The translations under genes were made by a program, and so were the position numbers. 48,537 nt of DNA, from the NCBI RefSeq assembly GCF_003994465.1, contig NZ_RZNX01000017.1, positions 1 through 48,537 on the forward strand. The letters run 5' to 3'. Shown here piece by piece: positions 1-8,800 of the stretch (its first letter is position 1; the number at the start of each line of letters is the position of its first letter). A model generated the notes under the pieces. It was not told where the DNA came from, ran no database searches, and saw only the letters and a list, made by a program, of their open reading frames with translations. Source of the stretch: Paenibacillus zeisoli (GTDB lineage: Bacteria > Bacillota > Bacilli > Paenibacillales > Paenibacillaceae).

Positions 1-1583
1 AGACGTACACGGTGACGGTAACGATACAGGCTCGGGTTGCTGCACCGATCGCGGGCCCGTCAAGCGGGGCGGTGGCTTCCGGTACAACAGTCACCCTGAC
101 CAGCGCTACACCTGATGCTGTCATTCATTACACCCTGGATGGCAGCACGCCAACGGCCAGCAGCCCTGTGTACAATGCGCCGATCAGCATCACAAGCGCA
201 CGGACAATCAAGGCGATTGCTGTGAAGTCAGGTATGGGGGACAGCGAGATTTTGACCGCAAGCTATACGATTGTGGTTCCGAATCCACCATCTTCTCCTA
301 CTCCATCGACGCCCGCACCGACAACTACGACCGGAGACGTTGAAGTCATTGTGAACGGCAAAGTTGAAACAGCCGGTACATCCTCGACGAGTCAGCAGGA
401 TGGCCAGTCGGTTACAACGATTACAATCGATGAGAAGAAGCTGGAACAGCGTCTGCAATCGGAAGGCAGCGGCGCAGTTATTACGATCCCAGTCAAGACC
501 AGCTCGGATGTAGTCGTCGCGAAGCTGAACGGTCAGATGATCAAGAATATGGAGAGCAAGCAGGCCGTGTTAGAAATCCATACGGAGAACGCGACCTATA
601 CACTCCCAGCCAACCAAATCAATATTAATGACCTCTCGAAACACTTTGGAAGCAGCGTTGATCTAAAGGATATAACGATCAATATTGAAATATCCTCACC
701 CAAGGCAGATACTGCACAGATCATCCAGCGAGCCGTGTCGAAGGGTGGCTTTACATTAGTTGTTCCAGCCCTGCAATTTACAGTGAACGCAGTGTACGGC
801 AATCAGACAACAGAAGTAAACAAGTTCAACGCTTATGTAGAGCGGACGGTTGCTATTCCTGACGGTGTAGATCCGAATAAGATAACGACAGGGCTTGTGG
901 TGGAGCCGGATGGTACTGTACGTCATGTGCCGACCAAGGTGGTCAAGATTGCTAACAGCTATTTCGCCAAAATCAACAGCTTGACGAACAGTATGTATGC
1001 TGTAGTGTGGCATCCACTTGCCTTCTCTGATGTTGCTGCACATTGGGCGAAGGACGCTGTCAATGACATGGGCTCACGGATGGTTATCAACGGCTTTGAG
1101 GATGGGACATTCAAGCCGGATCAGAACATGACCCGTGCCGAGTTTGCAGCAATGATTGTCCGCGGATTGGGCCTCAAATTAGAGAGCGGAACCGCGAAGT
1201 TCCGTGATGTTCAATCCAGTGACTGGTATGCGAATGCGGTCCACACGGCATCGGCTTACGACCTCATTCAGGGGTTTGAAGACGGGAACTTCCGTCCGAA
1301 CGATAAGATCACCCGTGAGCAGGCCATGGTGATTATCGCCAGGGCGATGAAGATCAGCGGCTTGCAGGACAAGATTCAAGGAGAGAATACGAGGACGCAG
1401 ATTCATGATTTCGCAGATGCGGATGCCATTTCCGCCTGGGCGGCAGATGGCGTATCGAGTGCGCTGCTTGCGGGGATTGTAACTGGCCGAAACGGCAAAC
1501 TGCTTGATCCGGGTACCTCTGTGACCCGTGCCGAGGTGGCTGTGATGGTTCGCAATCTGCTTAGGAACTCGGGGTTAATCTAG
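1..1583 (+). CDS. SLH-domain surface protein, 3' part (5' end outside window)
   Basis: The frame is open to the left edge (first full codon at base 3), so the N-terminus and any signal peptide are missing; a GTG at 12 is internal. The visible 5' part resembles a chitobiase/beta-hexosaminidase C-terminal-type repeat (VIHYTLDGSTPTASSPVY). A proline/threonine-rich linker follows, then a beta-rich region of unknown role, then three C-terminal S-layer homology repeats starting at FSDVAAHWA, FRDVQSSDW and FADADAISAW, with the usual DGTFKPD and TRAE motifs. SLH triplets bind pyruvylated secondary wall polymer, so this is probably a protein held on the cell wall by its C-terminus. The function of the anchored part cannot be seen here. 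A strong terminator follows. Confidence 0.88.
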   Translation, partial: TYTVTVTIQARVAAPIAGPSSGAVASGTTVTLTSATPDAVIHYTLDGSTPTASSPVYNAPISITSARTIKAIAVKSGMGDSEILTASYTIVVPNPPSSPTPSTPAPTTTTGDVEVIVNGKVETAGTSSTSQQDGQSVTTITIDEKKLEQRLQSEGSGAVITIPVKTSSDVVVAKLNGQMIKNMESKQAVLEIHTENATYTLPANQININDLSKHFGSSVDLKDITINIEISSPKADTAQIIQRAVSKGGFTLVVPALQFTVNAVYGNQTTEVNKFNAYVERTVAIPDGVDPNKITTGLVVEPDGTVRHVPTKVVKIANSYFAKINSLTNSMYAVVWHPLAFSDVAAHWAKDAVNDMGSRMVINGFEDGTFKPDQNMTRAEFAAMIVRGLGLKLESGTAKFRDVQSSDWYANAVHTASAYDLIQGFEDGNFRPNDKITREQAMVIIARAMKISGLQDKIQGENTRTQIHDFADADAISAWAADGVSSALLAGIVTGRNGKLLDPGTSVTRAEVAVMVRNLLRNSGLI

Positions 1584-1635
1584 CAGGCTGTGAAGGCTGC
1601 CCCGTATACTTTTGTTTAATGTAAAAGGTTAATAA

Positions 1636-1680
1636 AGCAGCGGTTCTCCGGTTAATGGAGGACCGCTGCTTATTATTCTT
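1636..1680 (+). terminator. Rho-independent terminator after the SLH gene
   Basis: A 14-bp stem (1636-1649 with 1657-1670, one G-U pair) closes on a 7-nt loop and is followed by TTATTATTCTT. The position, 52 bases after the SLH stop codon, fits termination of that gene. Confidence 0.85.
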
Positions 1681-1818
1681 GGCTATTGGCGGCTCGCCTC
1701 AGTAATTGTAGGGCAAGCGAATTTACCCGGCAGCAGCCCGAGTGATCAGCGATTCGAACAGCAATCCGTTCGCGGAGCGTTTACTCCAAATTAACGGGGC
1801 AGCTGAGAACAGGCACAA

Positions 1819-1842
1819 AAAAGACCGCTTGCGCGGTCTTTT
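1819..1842 (-). terminator. Terminator after sodA
   Basis: A perfect 10-bp stem (1819-1828 with 1833-1842) has a TTGC loop. Read on the minus strand it lies 14 bases past the sodA stop and runs into a T-rich tract. The A/T-rich flanks on both sides mean it could also stop rightward readthrough. Confidence 0.8.
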
Positions 1843-1855
1843 CGGTATCAAGCTA

Positions 1856-2470
1856 TTATTTTGCAGCAGCCTCGTAACGTTTGTTCACTTCGTTCCAGTT
1901 GATCACATTCCAGAACGCTGCGATATAGTCAGGGCGTTTGTTTTGATATTTCAGGTAGTAAGCGTGCTCCCATACGTCCAGACCCAGAACCGGAGTTTGT
2001 CCGTCTTGAAGCGGGTTGTCCTGGTTAGGTGTGCTGGTTACTGCAAGCTTGCCGTCTTTGCCCACTACGAGCCAAGCCCAGCCGCTGCCGAAACGGGTAG
2101 TTGCCGCTTTAGCGAAATCTTCTTTGAACTTGTCGAAGCCGCCAAGCTCGCTGTCGATAGCCGAGGCAATCGCGCCAGTAGGGTTGCCGCCGCCATTTGG
2201 CCCAATGATCTCCCAGAAAAGAGTGTGGTTGGCATGGCCGCCACCGTTGTTGCGAACTGCAGTACGGATGTTCTCAGGAACGGCATCCAAGTTGGAAATC
2301 AATTCTTCAACGCTCTTATCTTGCAGCTCTGGTGCACTTTCAAGTGCTGCATTAAGATTAGTGACATATGTGTTGTGGTGACGATCATGGTGGATATTCA
2401 TGGTTTGTTCGTCGATATGTGGTTCAAGTGCATTTGCTGGGTAAGGCAATGCTGGTAATTGATGAGCCAT
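1856..2470 (-). CDS. sodA: Superoxide dismutase (Mn/Fe family)
   Basis: This 204-residue protein is the usual length for bacterial Mn/Fe superoxide dismutase, which converts superoxide to peroxide and oxygen in the cytosol. The four metal ligands are present: His27 (NIHHDRHH), His82 (ANHTLFW), and Asp165 and His169 (DVWEH). Gln150 in the TPNQDNP segment sits where Mn-type enzymes carry their active-site Gln, so Mn is likely. The start is fixed by AGGAGGG 10 bases upstream of ATG; the longer open frame upstream has no ribosome binding site. It is divergent from chrA. A second SOD domain is encoded at 8801-10171. Confidence 0.97.
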   Translation of the reverse strand: MAHQLPALPYPANALEPHIDEQTMNIHHDRHHNTYVTNLNAALESAPELQDKSVEELISNLDAVPENIRTAVRNNGGGHANHTLFWEIIGPNGGGNPTGAIASAIDSELGGFDKFKEDFAKAATTRFGSGWAWLVVGKDGKLAVTSTPNQDNPLQDGQTPVLGLDVWEHAYYLKYQNKRPDYIAAFWNVINWNEVNKRYEAAAK

Positions 2471-2551
2471 TTTGTGAATCCCTCCTGAAATGTTATTAGT
2501 ATTTAACACATGCAAAAGAGCACCAATGTATGTACCGATGCTACTATATTT

Positions 2552-2580
2552 ATTAAACCTTATAATTAAAAGTAAATCAA
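2552..2580 (-). promoter_or_regulatory. Probable sigma-A promoter of sodA
   Basis: On the minus strand TTGATT (2580-2575) and TTTAAT (2557-2552) are 17 bp apart. The spacer contains the AT-rich, partly symmetric stretch TTATAATTAAAAGTA (plus strand from 2560). Its left half matches a PerR/Fur-type half site but its right half is poor, so redox or metal control is only a possibility. Confidence 0.5.
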
Positions 2581-2683
2581 TAGGGATGTATGGAAACAGC
2601 TGGATATCAGCCGCCTTATATGGCATTGTAATGTTAGATAGAAACAGCGCCAGATCAATACGCAGGTGGAGGAGATTTAGACC

Positions 2684-3895
2684 ATGCAAAAGGAAAAAAC
2701 TGCATTGCCGGGTTCCTCAAAATCCGGACCCTCCAAGCTTTTGGAGATCCTTGCGGTGTCGACAAAGCTTGGACTTACCTCTTTTGGAGGACCTACTGCG
2801 CATCTTGGTTATTTCCATAACGAGTATATTCGCCGAAGGAAATGGATGGATGAACGCAGCTACGCTGATCTGGTTGCGTTGTGTCAGTTCCTGCCCGGGC
2901 CGGCCAGCAGTCAGGTTGGCATTGGAATTGGCATGATGCGCGCCGGGGTGCTTGGAGGCCTAATTGCCTGGCTTGGCTTCACCATCCCCTCGGTTGCTGC
3001 GCTTATCCTGTTCGCGGTTATCATGCAGGGCATGGATATCAGCCATGCAGGGTGGATTCATGGGCTCAAGATCGCTGCCATAGCGATCGTCGCTCATGCT
3101 GTCCTCGGAATGGGCCAGAAGCTTGCCCCGGACAAGATACGGGCGACGATTGCGGTCCTGGCCGCAGCCGTCATCTTGCTGTGGCAGACCGTATTTAGCC
3201 AGGTCGCTGTAATTGCCGCTGCAGGGCTTCTGGGGCTTTGGTTATACCGCAAGGTGGACGTGCCTGAAATCCCGGATACCGATGTGCCGGTGAAGCGCAG
3301 CTTTGCTATTCTTTGTCTTACGCTGCTGATAGGCCTGCTGCTTATACTTCCCCTGCTTCGGCTATTTATCCACCAGCCGCTGCTGGCCTTATTCGATAGC
3401 TTTTACCGTTCGGGATCACTCGTATTTGGAGGAGGACATGTTGTTCTCCCGCTCCTTGAGAGGGAGACGGTGGGAGCAGGATGGATCAGCAAATCCGATT
3501 TCCTCGCCGGTTACGGTGCTGCGCAGGCAGTTCCAGGTCCGCTATTCACCTTTGCCTCCTACCTGGGGCAGATGTCCGAAGGATATCCTGGAGCCATCAC
3601 GGCCACACTTGCCATCTTTCTGCCGGCCTTTCTTCTCATCGCAGGAACTCTTCCGTTCTGGAGCCTTATTCGCCGGAACAGTAAAGTCCAGGGAGCACTG
3701 ATTGCCATCAACGCCGCTGTAGTAGGGATACTTCTTGCCGCATTGTATAATCCGCTGTGGACAACGACGATTATGAATTCGGCCGACTTTGTACTGGTCT
3801 CTATATTGTTCATTCTGCTCGTCTATTGGAAGCTGCCGCCGTGGGCAGTTGTCGCAGCGGGAGCAGCCGGAGGCATGATCATTTCCATGCTGTAG
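2684..3895 (+). CDS. chrA: Chromate transporter, ChrA (CHR family)
   Basis: This 403-residue membrane protein has the two-half architecture of long-chain CHR transporters. The first half carries [14 protein letters not shown] and [12 protein letters not shown]. The second repeats the pattern as [14 protein letters not shown] and [14 protein letters not shown]. About ten hydrophobic segments alternate with short loops. Family members export chromate at the cytoplasmic membrane, but several Bacillota homologues have no proven substrate, so chromate itself is inferred. ATG follows GGTGGAGGAG by about 9 bases. It is divergent from sodA with a 213-bp gap, and appears monocistronic. Confidence 0.9.
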   Translation: MQKEKTALPGSSKSGPSKLLEILAVSTKLGLTSFGGPTAHLGYFHNEYIRRRKWMDERSYADLVALCQFLPGPASSQVGIGIGMMRAGVLGGLIAWLGFTIPSVAALILFAVIMQGMDISHAGWIHGLKIAAIAIVAHAVLGMGQKLAPDKIRATIAVLAAAVILLWQTVFSQVAVIAAAGLLGLWLYRKVDVPEIPDTDVPVKRSFAILCLTLLIGLLLILPLLRLFIHQPLLALFDSFYRSGSLVFGGGHVVLPLLERETVGAGWISKSDFLAGYGAAQAVPGPLFTFASYLGQMSEGYPGAITATLAIFLPAFLLIAGTLPFWSLIRRNSKVQGALIAINAAVVGILLAALYNPLWTTTIMNSADFVLVSILFILLVYWKLPPWAVVAAGAAGGMIISML

Positions 3896-3989
3896 ATCGC
3901 ATTTCATGCTGCTGGTATTTATTGTAACAATCTGTGTTCAAAACTATTCCTGACAGGTTGAAAAATAGAAAAAACCCTTTACAACAAAG

Positions 3990-4014
3990 GCTTCTCTTTA
4001 AGAGGAGCTTTTGT
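3990..4014 (+). terminator. Likely terminator of chrA
   Basis: A 7-bp stem (GCTTCTC 3990-3996 with GAGGAGC 4002-4008, one G-U) is followed by TTTTGTC. It lies about 95 bases after the chrA stop. The short stem and T tract make it a moderate call. Confidence 0.55.
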
Positions 4015-4044
4015 CATGAAAAGAGGGCAAAACATCAAAAATAA

Positions 4045-4073
4045 TGTAAACGCTTCCTATTAAGCGCTTTCAG
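4045..4073. promoter_or_regulatory. Pair of cre-like sequences (possible CcpA sites)
   Basis: Within the 358-bp gene-free stretch 3896-4253, two 14-mers resemble the catabolite response element TGWAANCGNTNWCA: one at 4045-4058 on the plus strand and one at 4060-4073 read on the minus strand, each with about 12 of 14 agreeing. They lie about 180 bp upstream of the acetyltransferase start. The rest of the stretch holds the chrA terminator, a repeated 13-mer (TTTTGTCATGAAA at 4009 and 4139) and AT-rich DNA with no clear gene. Confidence 0.3.
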
Positions 4074-4253
4074 AAGAAAACAGGTGATTTGCTTAGATAA
4101 ATGTGGTTTAATGGTCAAGGAAGCATTAATTTATCGGTTTTTGTCATGAAATATGTTCGATTAATGTAAAATTTATATCGGCTCAGATGGAATGTATCTA
4201 TGCCGATTTTACTTTGCGTTAATCTATCTTGTCAGGAAAAGGGAGATAATGTC

Positions 4254-4691
4254 ATGCGGGTTCGTTCCTTTCAATTGAGTGACGCTAGTCAGGTAATGGA
4301 GCTTTTGCAGGTCGCCTTGTCGGAAGAATGCTATGAGGATACAAAGCGGGCTTTTGCCCGGCAGCTTTCTTGGGATTCCGAACTCATTGTGGTTACGGAA
4401 GTAGATGGGGAAATTGTAGGTGCTTTAATTGGAACGATCGATCAGAACCTGGGTTGTATTTACCGGGTTGCGGTACATCCTGAATACCGTCGTCAGGGCG
4501 TAGGCAAGAACCTGGTATCGGCTATGGAACAGCGTTTCCAGCAGCGTAATGTAAGCCGTATCATGGTTGCAGGCGATGAGCACAATCTCGCTGCAATGCC
4601 GCTTTATGAAGCGATGGGTTATGCGGGGCGAATTCTTGAAGCTTTTCAGAAGCTGGGAATTGCGGCTACCCACACTTTATCCAGATCATAG
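4254..4691 (+). CDS. GNAT-family N-acetyltransferase
   Basis: A 145-residue single-domain protein of the GNAT fold. The acetyl-CoA pyrophosphate-binding motif A is visible as IYRVAVHPEYRRQGVG, and the C-terminal LYEAMGY matches the usual motif B segment. The substrate cannot be told. The start is ATG at 4254, preceded by GGGAGAT; an upstream ATG at 4200 opens the same frame but lacks a ribosome binding site. It stands alone between chrA and the signal peptidase gene, in the same direction as both. Confidence 0.88.
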   Translation: MRVRSFQLSDASQVMELLQVALSEECYEDTKRAFARQLSWDSELIVVTEVDGEIVGALIGTIDQNLGCIYRVAVHPEYRRQGVGKNLVSAMEQRFQQRNVSRIMVAGDEHNLAAMPLYEAMGYAGRILEAFQKLGIAATHTLSRS

Positions 4692-4817
4692 AATAAGTCC
4701 GGGTTTTATCTCTTATAAGCATATCTTTCCGCTCATTGCATTTGGCGGTTAGATATGCTTTTCTATTATTGTAGAGCTTTGTAGTACAAGGTGAAATTAA
4801 TTAGGGCGAGGTGCCGT

Positions 4818-5414
4818 GTGGAACCCGTATTTCCTTCAAGCAAAAAGTCAGACACTAAGCAGCAAGCTGGATCTGGAGGCAGTCAGCGTGGTTGGCGCGC
4901 TGAGCTCTGGGATGTCATCAGAACGGTAGGGATTGCTTTCATTGTATTGCTGCTGCTTCAAATATATGTCTTTAATTTGTCAGTAGTCAAAGGACAGTCT
5001 ATGGAGCCAACCCTGGAAGAGAGCGAAAGGCTGTTCGTGAACAAGTTGATCTACGATTTCAAAGGTCCGTCACCGGGTGAAGTGGTGGTCCTGAAGGACC
5101 CGAGCCTTGGGCCGGATAAGAAGGAATATCTTGTTAAGCGTATTGTTGCTGTACCAGCAGATACCGTTGAAGTGAGAGGCCACCAACTGTTTGTTAATAA
5201 CACCGCGGTGAATGAGCCTTACACCGATATCCAAATTGAGGATGCGGACTTTGGGCCGGTGACCCTGAATGCCGACGAATACTTCGTGATGGGCGACAAT
5301 CGTCATGCTGGACGGAGTAAGGACAGCCGATATTTTGGGAATGTGAAGAAAAAGGAAATAATAGGCCGTGCTGAATTTGTATTCTGGCCGTTAACTAAGA
5401 TCCGCGGCTTGTAG
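4818..5414 (+). CDS. lepB: Signal peptidase I
   Basis: Type I signal peptidase, about 198 residues, cleaving signal peptides from secreted proteins at the outer face of the membrane. One N-terminal membrane segment (VGIAFIVLLLLQIYVF) precedes the catalytic Ser61 in GQSMEPTL and Lys107 in YLVKRIVAV. Box E (GDNRHAGRSKDSRYFG) completes the Gram-positive Ser/Lys family pattern. The start is uncertain: GTG 4818 has GAGGTG only 4 bases upstream, and the frame is also open to GTG 4791, which would add nine residues but has poorer spacing. The window's many secreted proteins are natural substrates. queG follows after 29 bases, so the two may share a transcript. Confidence 0.93.
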   Translation: MEPVFPSSKKSDTKQQAGSGGSQRGWRAELWDVIRTVGIAFIVLLLLQIYVFNLSVVKGQSMEPTLEESERLFVNKLIYDFKGPSPGEVVVLKDPSLGPDKKEYLVKRIVAVPADTVEVRGHQLFVNNTAVNEPYTDIQIEDADFGPVTLNADEYFVMGDNRHAGRSKDSRYFGNVKKKEIIGRAEFVFWPLTKIRGL

Positions 5415-5443
5415 CGGAAGATCAGAAATTTGAGGTGAGAAAT

Positions 5444-6664
5444 ATGACGCAGGAGGAACATTCCGGGGAACATGTGAATTCCCCTTGGATTAAGCTGAAG
5501 CGTGAAATACAAGATGCTGCGTCATCTTTTGGCATAGACGATATTGGATTCGCCTCGGCGGACCCTTTTTTTTCTCTAAAAGAAGTGCTGCTGGATCGGC
5601 GCCGCAAAGGTTATGAGTCCGGCTTCGAGGAACCGGATATCGACAAAAGAATCTATCCCGAGCTTTCGCTTGAGAATCCGGCTTCGCTTATCTCCATTGC
5701 GGTGGCTTATCCGTCCAAGATGGAGAATCCGCCGAAATCGGAGCCCGGCGCCAATCGGGGAATTATGGCCCGCTCTGCCTGGGGAAGGGATTATCACCAC
5801 GTTCTTCGCGAAGCGATGAAGAAGCTTGAAGCATTCATTAAGGAACGGGTTCCGGACGCCCGGATCGAGAGTATGGTGGATACCGGAGCACTTAATGACC
5901 GGGCGGTTGCAGAGCGTGCGGGTATCGGGTTTCGCGGGAAGAACAGCCTGATCATCTCGCCCAAATGGGGCTCATGGATTTATCTCGGCGAGCTGATTAC
6001 GAATATTCCTTTTCCCCCGGATACCCCGGTCACAGAGGACTGCGGAGAGTGTACCAAATGTCTGGATGCCTGCCCGACTGGCGCGCTGGTGGGCCCAGGA
6101 GAGCTGAATGCTCAGCGCTGCGTGTCCTTTCTAACCCAGACAAAGGGACTTCTAGAGGAAGAGTTCATGCTGAAGATAGGTAACCGCCTTTATGGCTGCG
6201 ACACCTGTCAGACCGTCTGTCCGAAGAACCGCGGCAAGCAGTGGAGTCACAGACCGGAGCTCCTTCCGGATCCCGAAGTTGCCAAGCCGCTGCTGCTGCC
6301 TATCTTGGATATCAGCAACCGGGAGTTCAAGGAACGGTTCGGGGAGAGCGCTGCGGCATGGAGAGGTAAGAAGCCGATTCAGCGAAATGCGTTAATTGGG
6401 CTTGGGAACTTCAAAGATCGCCTGGCGGTGCCGAAGATAATAGAAGTGCTGCTTCAAGACCCGCGGCCCGAGCTTCGGGGTACCGCGGCGTGGGCGCTTA
6501 GCCGAATCGGCGGTGAAGAGGCTATGCAAGGCCTTATGACAGCTGCCGAATCGGAGCAGGATGAAGCTGTACAAGACCGGATTAATCGTGCGACAACCAA
6601 ACTTCTGGCAACTGACCTTGCCGGGGATTCGAGGCACGCTTCAGCCAGCCCACAGACGAATTGA
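5444..6664 (+). CDS. queG: Epoxyqueuosine reductase QueG
   Basis: Catalyses the last step of queuosine tRNA modification, reducing epoxyqueuosine to queuosine with cobalamin and Fe-S clusters. After an N-terminal DUF1730-type region come two ferredoxin-like 4Fe-4S motifs, CGECTKCLDACPTGAL and CDTCQTVCPKN. The C-terminal third is a HEAT-like repeat region (RPELRGTAAWALSRIGG), as in Bacillus-type QueG. ATG 5444 has GAGGTG at a 6-base spacing; a GTG nine bases upstream is less well placed. folE, 1.4 kb downstream, encodes the enzyme that supplies the shared precursor of folate and queuosine, so the neighbourhood is pathway-consistent. Confidence 0.95.
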   Translation: MTQEEHSGEHVNSPWIKLKREIQDAASSFGIDDIGFASADPFFSLKEVLLDRRRKGYESGFEEPDIDKRIYPELSLENPASLISIAVAYPSKMENPPKSEPGANRGIMARSAWGRDYHHVLREAMKKLEAFIKERVPDARIESMVDTGALNDRAVAERAGIGFRGKNSLIISPKWGSWIYLGELITNIPFPPDTPVTEDCGECTKCLDACPTGALVGPGELNAQRCVSFLTQTKGLLEEEFMLKIGNRLYGCDTCQTVCPKNRGKQWSHRPELLPDPEVAKPLLLPILDISNREFKERFGESAAAWRGKKPIQRNALIGLGNFKDRLAVPKIIEVLLQDPRPELRGTAAWALSRIGGEEAMQGLMTAAESEQDEAVQDRINRATTKLLATDLAGDSRHASASPQTN

Positions 6665-6699
6665 CAGCTGCGTATCAGAAAATTGCGGGGGGATCGTGC

Positions 6700-7737
6700 A
6701 TGAGGTACGTAAGCATAGGGGATATCGAACCAGGGCAGCATCTTGGGAGAACGGTGTACTCTTCAAATGGAACGGTTCTATTGTCCAGCGGTGTTCAATT
6801 AACGGTATTTATGATTAACACACTTAACCGAATCGGCGTTACGATGCTGTATATTCAAGATGAACAATATGATGATATTGAAATTGAGGATGTGCTTAGC
6901 GAGCAGACTAAGCAGGCCATCTTTCGTGAGATGAGCGAAACCTTGGAGGCCGCACGCTCCGGCAAGGAGTGGAGTACCCGCAAGCTCAGCTTGTCCATTG
7001 ATCAGCTCCTTAGAGAGGTGCTGGATCAAAAAGGTGTACTTGTTCATCTGACCGATATCCGGACGGCTGATAATCATCAATATCTTCATGCGGTTAATGT
7101 CTGCCTGCTGGCTTCCCTAATGGGTCTCAATATGGGGTTTAACTATTCTCAGCTTAAGGATCTGGCGATAGGTGCCATGCTCCATGATATCGGCAAGATG
7201 GTGCCCGTGCCGGAGGAATTCTCGGCTGAGAGGGGGAAATGGCATCATACCTGGCGTGGATTTGAACTCCTTAAGCAAAAGAGGGAACTCAGCTTGCTCG
7301 TGGCACATACGGCACTGCAGCACCATGAGAAGCCCAACGGCACGGGAGTTCCGCGTGGTCTTATGGATGAGGAGATTCATTTATATGCCAAGATAGTCGC
7401 TGCAGCGAACCGGTATGACAACCTTATTGGTGCAGGAACAGACGGCTTTAAGGGGAGGATGCTGCCTCATGAGGCCTGTGAGACCATGATGGCTGCATCG
7501 GAACACGATCTGGACCGGAAGGTCCTCATTGAATTCACACGGATTATATCCATTTATCCCAATGGAACTTCCGTTCGGCTATCCACCAAGGAGACAGGGG
7601 TTGTGGTGCGCCAGCATCGCGGGCTTCCGGGCCGTCCGGTTATCCGGATCATTCGTGGTTCAGGCGAGGATATGGAAGTGAAGGAAGTCGATTTGGCCAG
7701 CGAGACCACCCTGTTTATAGAGGCGGTTCTAACCTGA
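6700..7737 (+). CDS. HD-GYP-type phosphodiesterase-like protein
   Basis: A 345-residue cytosolic protein with the HD-GYP layout. An N-terminal region of about 70 residues (DIEPGQHLGRTVYSSNG) resembles those found before HD-GYP domains in other Bacillota. HD metal-site residues follow: His130 (LHAVN), His162-Asp163 (HDIGK) and the HHE triplet at 208-210. The signature expected as GxGYP reads GTGVP (214-218), so the Tyr is Val. Family members hydrolyse cyclic di-GMP or related dinucleotides; this variant may be active, altered or a sensor. The ATG is preceded by GGGGGG and lies 35 bases past the queG stop, suggesting cotranscription. Confidence 0.85.
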   Translation: MRYVSIGDIEPGQHLGRTVYSSNGTVLLSSGVQLTVFMINTLNRIGVTMLYIQDEQYDDIEIEDVLSEQTKQAIFREMSETLEAARSGKEWSTRKLSLSIDQLLREVLDQKGVLVHLTDIRTADNHQYLHAVNVCLLASLMGLNMGFNYSQLKDLAIGAMLHDIGKMVPVPEEFSAERGKWHHTWRGFELLKQKRELSLLVAHTALQHHEKPNGTGVPRGLMDEEIHLYAKIVAAANRYDNLIGAGTDGFKGRMLPHEACETMMAASEHDLDRKVLIEFTRIISIYPNGTSVRLSTKETGVVVRQHRGLPGRPVIRIIRGSGEDMEVKEVDLASETTLFIEAVLT

Positions 7738-7745
7738 TTATTGGT

Positions 7746-7775
7746 TTGCCTCGTATGGTTAAAGAATGCTATTAT
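7746..7775 (+). promoter_or_regulatory. Possible promoter of yneF-folE
   Basis: TTGCCT (7746-7751) and TATTAT (7770-7775) are separated by 18 bp and lie about 60 bases upstream of the YneF-family start. The match to sigma-A hexamers is moderate. Confidence 0.4.
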
Positions 7776-7835
7776 TATTGAGTGCGTCCGCATGTCCGGA
7801 TGTTGAGAAGAATCATAACTTAGAGGTGATCGACC

Positions 7836-8066
7836 GTGGTTTATGTCGTTGGTATTATTGCGCTTATCGTTGGTTTGGTCGGCGGCTTTTTCATCGGTGT
7901 TGTATATTTACGCAAGCAGCTGACGAAGATGCAGAGCGATCCGCAAATGCTCCAGAAGATGGCCAAGCAGATGGGCTATAACCTGAATGGCAAGCAAATG
8001 CAGCGTGCGCAGCAAATGATGAAGAATCAAGGCGGAATGCCGCCTGTGAATCGCAAGAAGAAGTAA
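7836..8066 (+). CDS. YneF-family (UPF0154) small membrane protein
   Basis: A 76-residue protein with one N-terminal membrane helix (VVGIIALIVGLVGGFFIGVVYL) and a basic, Gln/Met-rich tail containing NLNGKQMQRAQQMMKNQ. This matches the UPF0154/YneF family, which is conserved in Bacillota and has no established function. It starts at GTG with AGAGGTGAT upstream. folE follows after 45 bases. Confidence 0.85.
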   Translation: MVYVVGIIALIVGLVGGFFIGVVYLRKQLTKMQSDPQMLQKMAKQMGYNLNGKQMQRAQQMMKNQGGMPPVNRKKK

Positions 8067-8111
8067 GTCAGATAAGCCGTTATTCGGCTTTTGGAAGGAG
8101 GGGGACAAGTA

Positions 8112-8705
8112 ATGGCAGGCGTTAAAGATTACTTGAATACCCAGGTCGGCAAGAACCGGGAGCAAGTTGAACACCATGTGCGGGAGATATTGAAGCTGAT
8201 TGGTGAAGATGTAGAACGTGAAGGGCTGCTGGACACACCAGCCCGCGTTACCCGCATGTATGAAGAGATTTTTGGCGGATATGAAGTTGATCCTAGAGAC
8301 GTGCTTGGGGTTACGTTCGAGGAGAACCACGAGGAGCTTGTCATTGTGAAGGACATCGTCTACTACAGTCAATGTGAGCACCATATGGCGCCTTTCTTTG
8401 GTAAGGTGCACATCGGTTACATTCCAAGTGGCAGAATAGCCGGGCTCAGTAAGCTGGCTCGTCTGGTCGAGGCGGTTACACGCCGACTGCAGGTCCAGGA
8501 ACGCATCACTTCACAAATTGCAGATATCATGGACGAAGTTCTTAGCCCTCAAGGGGTTATGGTCGTGGTTGAAGGCGAGCACCTGTGCATGTGTGCACGG
8601 GGCGTGAAGAAGCCGGGAAGCAAGACGGTGACGTCTGCGGTACGCGGAACCTTCCGCAGCGAAGCGGCATCACGGGCCGAGTTCTTGTCCTTGATCAAGT
8701 CCTAG
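8112..8705 (+). CDS. folE: GTP cyclohydrolase I
   Basis: FolE (197 residues) converts GTP to 7,8-dihydroneopterin triphosphate, the entry point for folate and, through QueD, for queuosine. Zinc-binding residues are visible in QCEHHMAPF and HLCMCARG, and the substrate-binding [14 protein letters not shown] and [11 protein letters not shown] motifs are intact. ATG 8112 is chosen because GGAAGGAGGGGG lies directly upstream; a TTG at 8091 in the same frame would sit before that site. A small hairpin (AAGCCG 8074-8079 with CGGCTT 8085-8090) ends just before the ribosome binding site and might slightly attenuate transcription. No Zur-type box was recognised. Confidence 0.97.
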   Translation: MAGVKDYLNTQVGKNREQVEHHVREILKLIGEDVEREGLLDTPARVTRMYEEIFGGYEVDPRDVLGVTFEENHEELVIVKDIVYYSQCEHHMAPFFGKVHIGYIPSGRIAGLSKLARLVEAVTRRLQVQERITSQIADIMDEVLSPQGVMVVVEGEHLCMCARGVKKPGSKTVTSAVRGTFRSEAASRAEFLSLIKS

Positions 8706-8733
8706 GATATAGGAGCGCAATCTAGATAATAAA

Positions 8734-8776
8734 GGAGCATGCCAGGCAGTGAATGCCTCGGACATGCTCCTTTTTT
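8734..8776 (+). terminator. Terminator after folE
   Basis: GGAGCATG (8734-8741) pairs with CATGCTCC (8763-8770), enclosing a smaller AGGC/GCCT hairpin, and is followed by six T residues. It ends just before the convergent SOD-fusion gene. Confidence 0.88.
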
Positions 8777-8800
8777 CGTATAAATCGAGAAATTCGCTGC

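Noticed and set aside
1742..2458. 238-codon plus-strand frame over sodA
   Set aside because: It overlaps the sodA terminator and coding region antisense, and the translation has no domain or ribosome binding site.
4009..4151. Direct repeat TTTTGTCATGAAA as an attachment site
   Set aside because: Only 13 bp, AT-rich and 130 bp apart, with no integrase or inserted gene between the copies.
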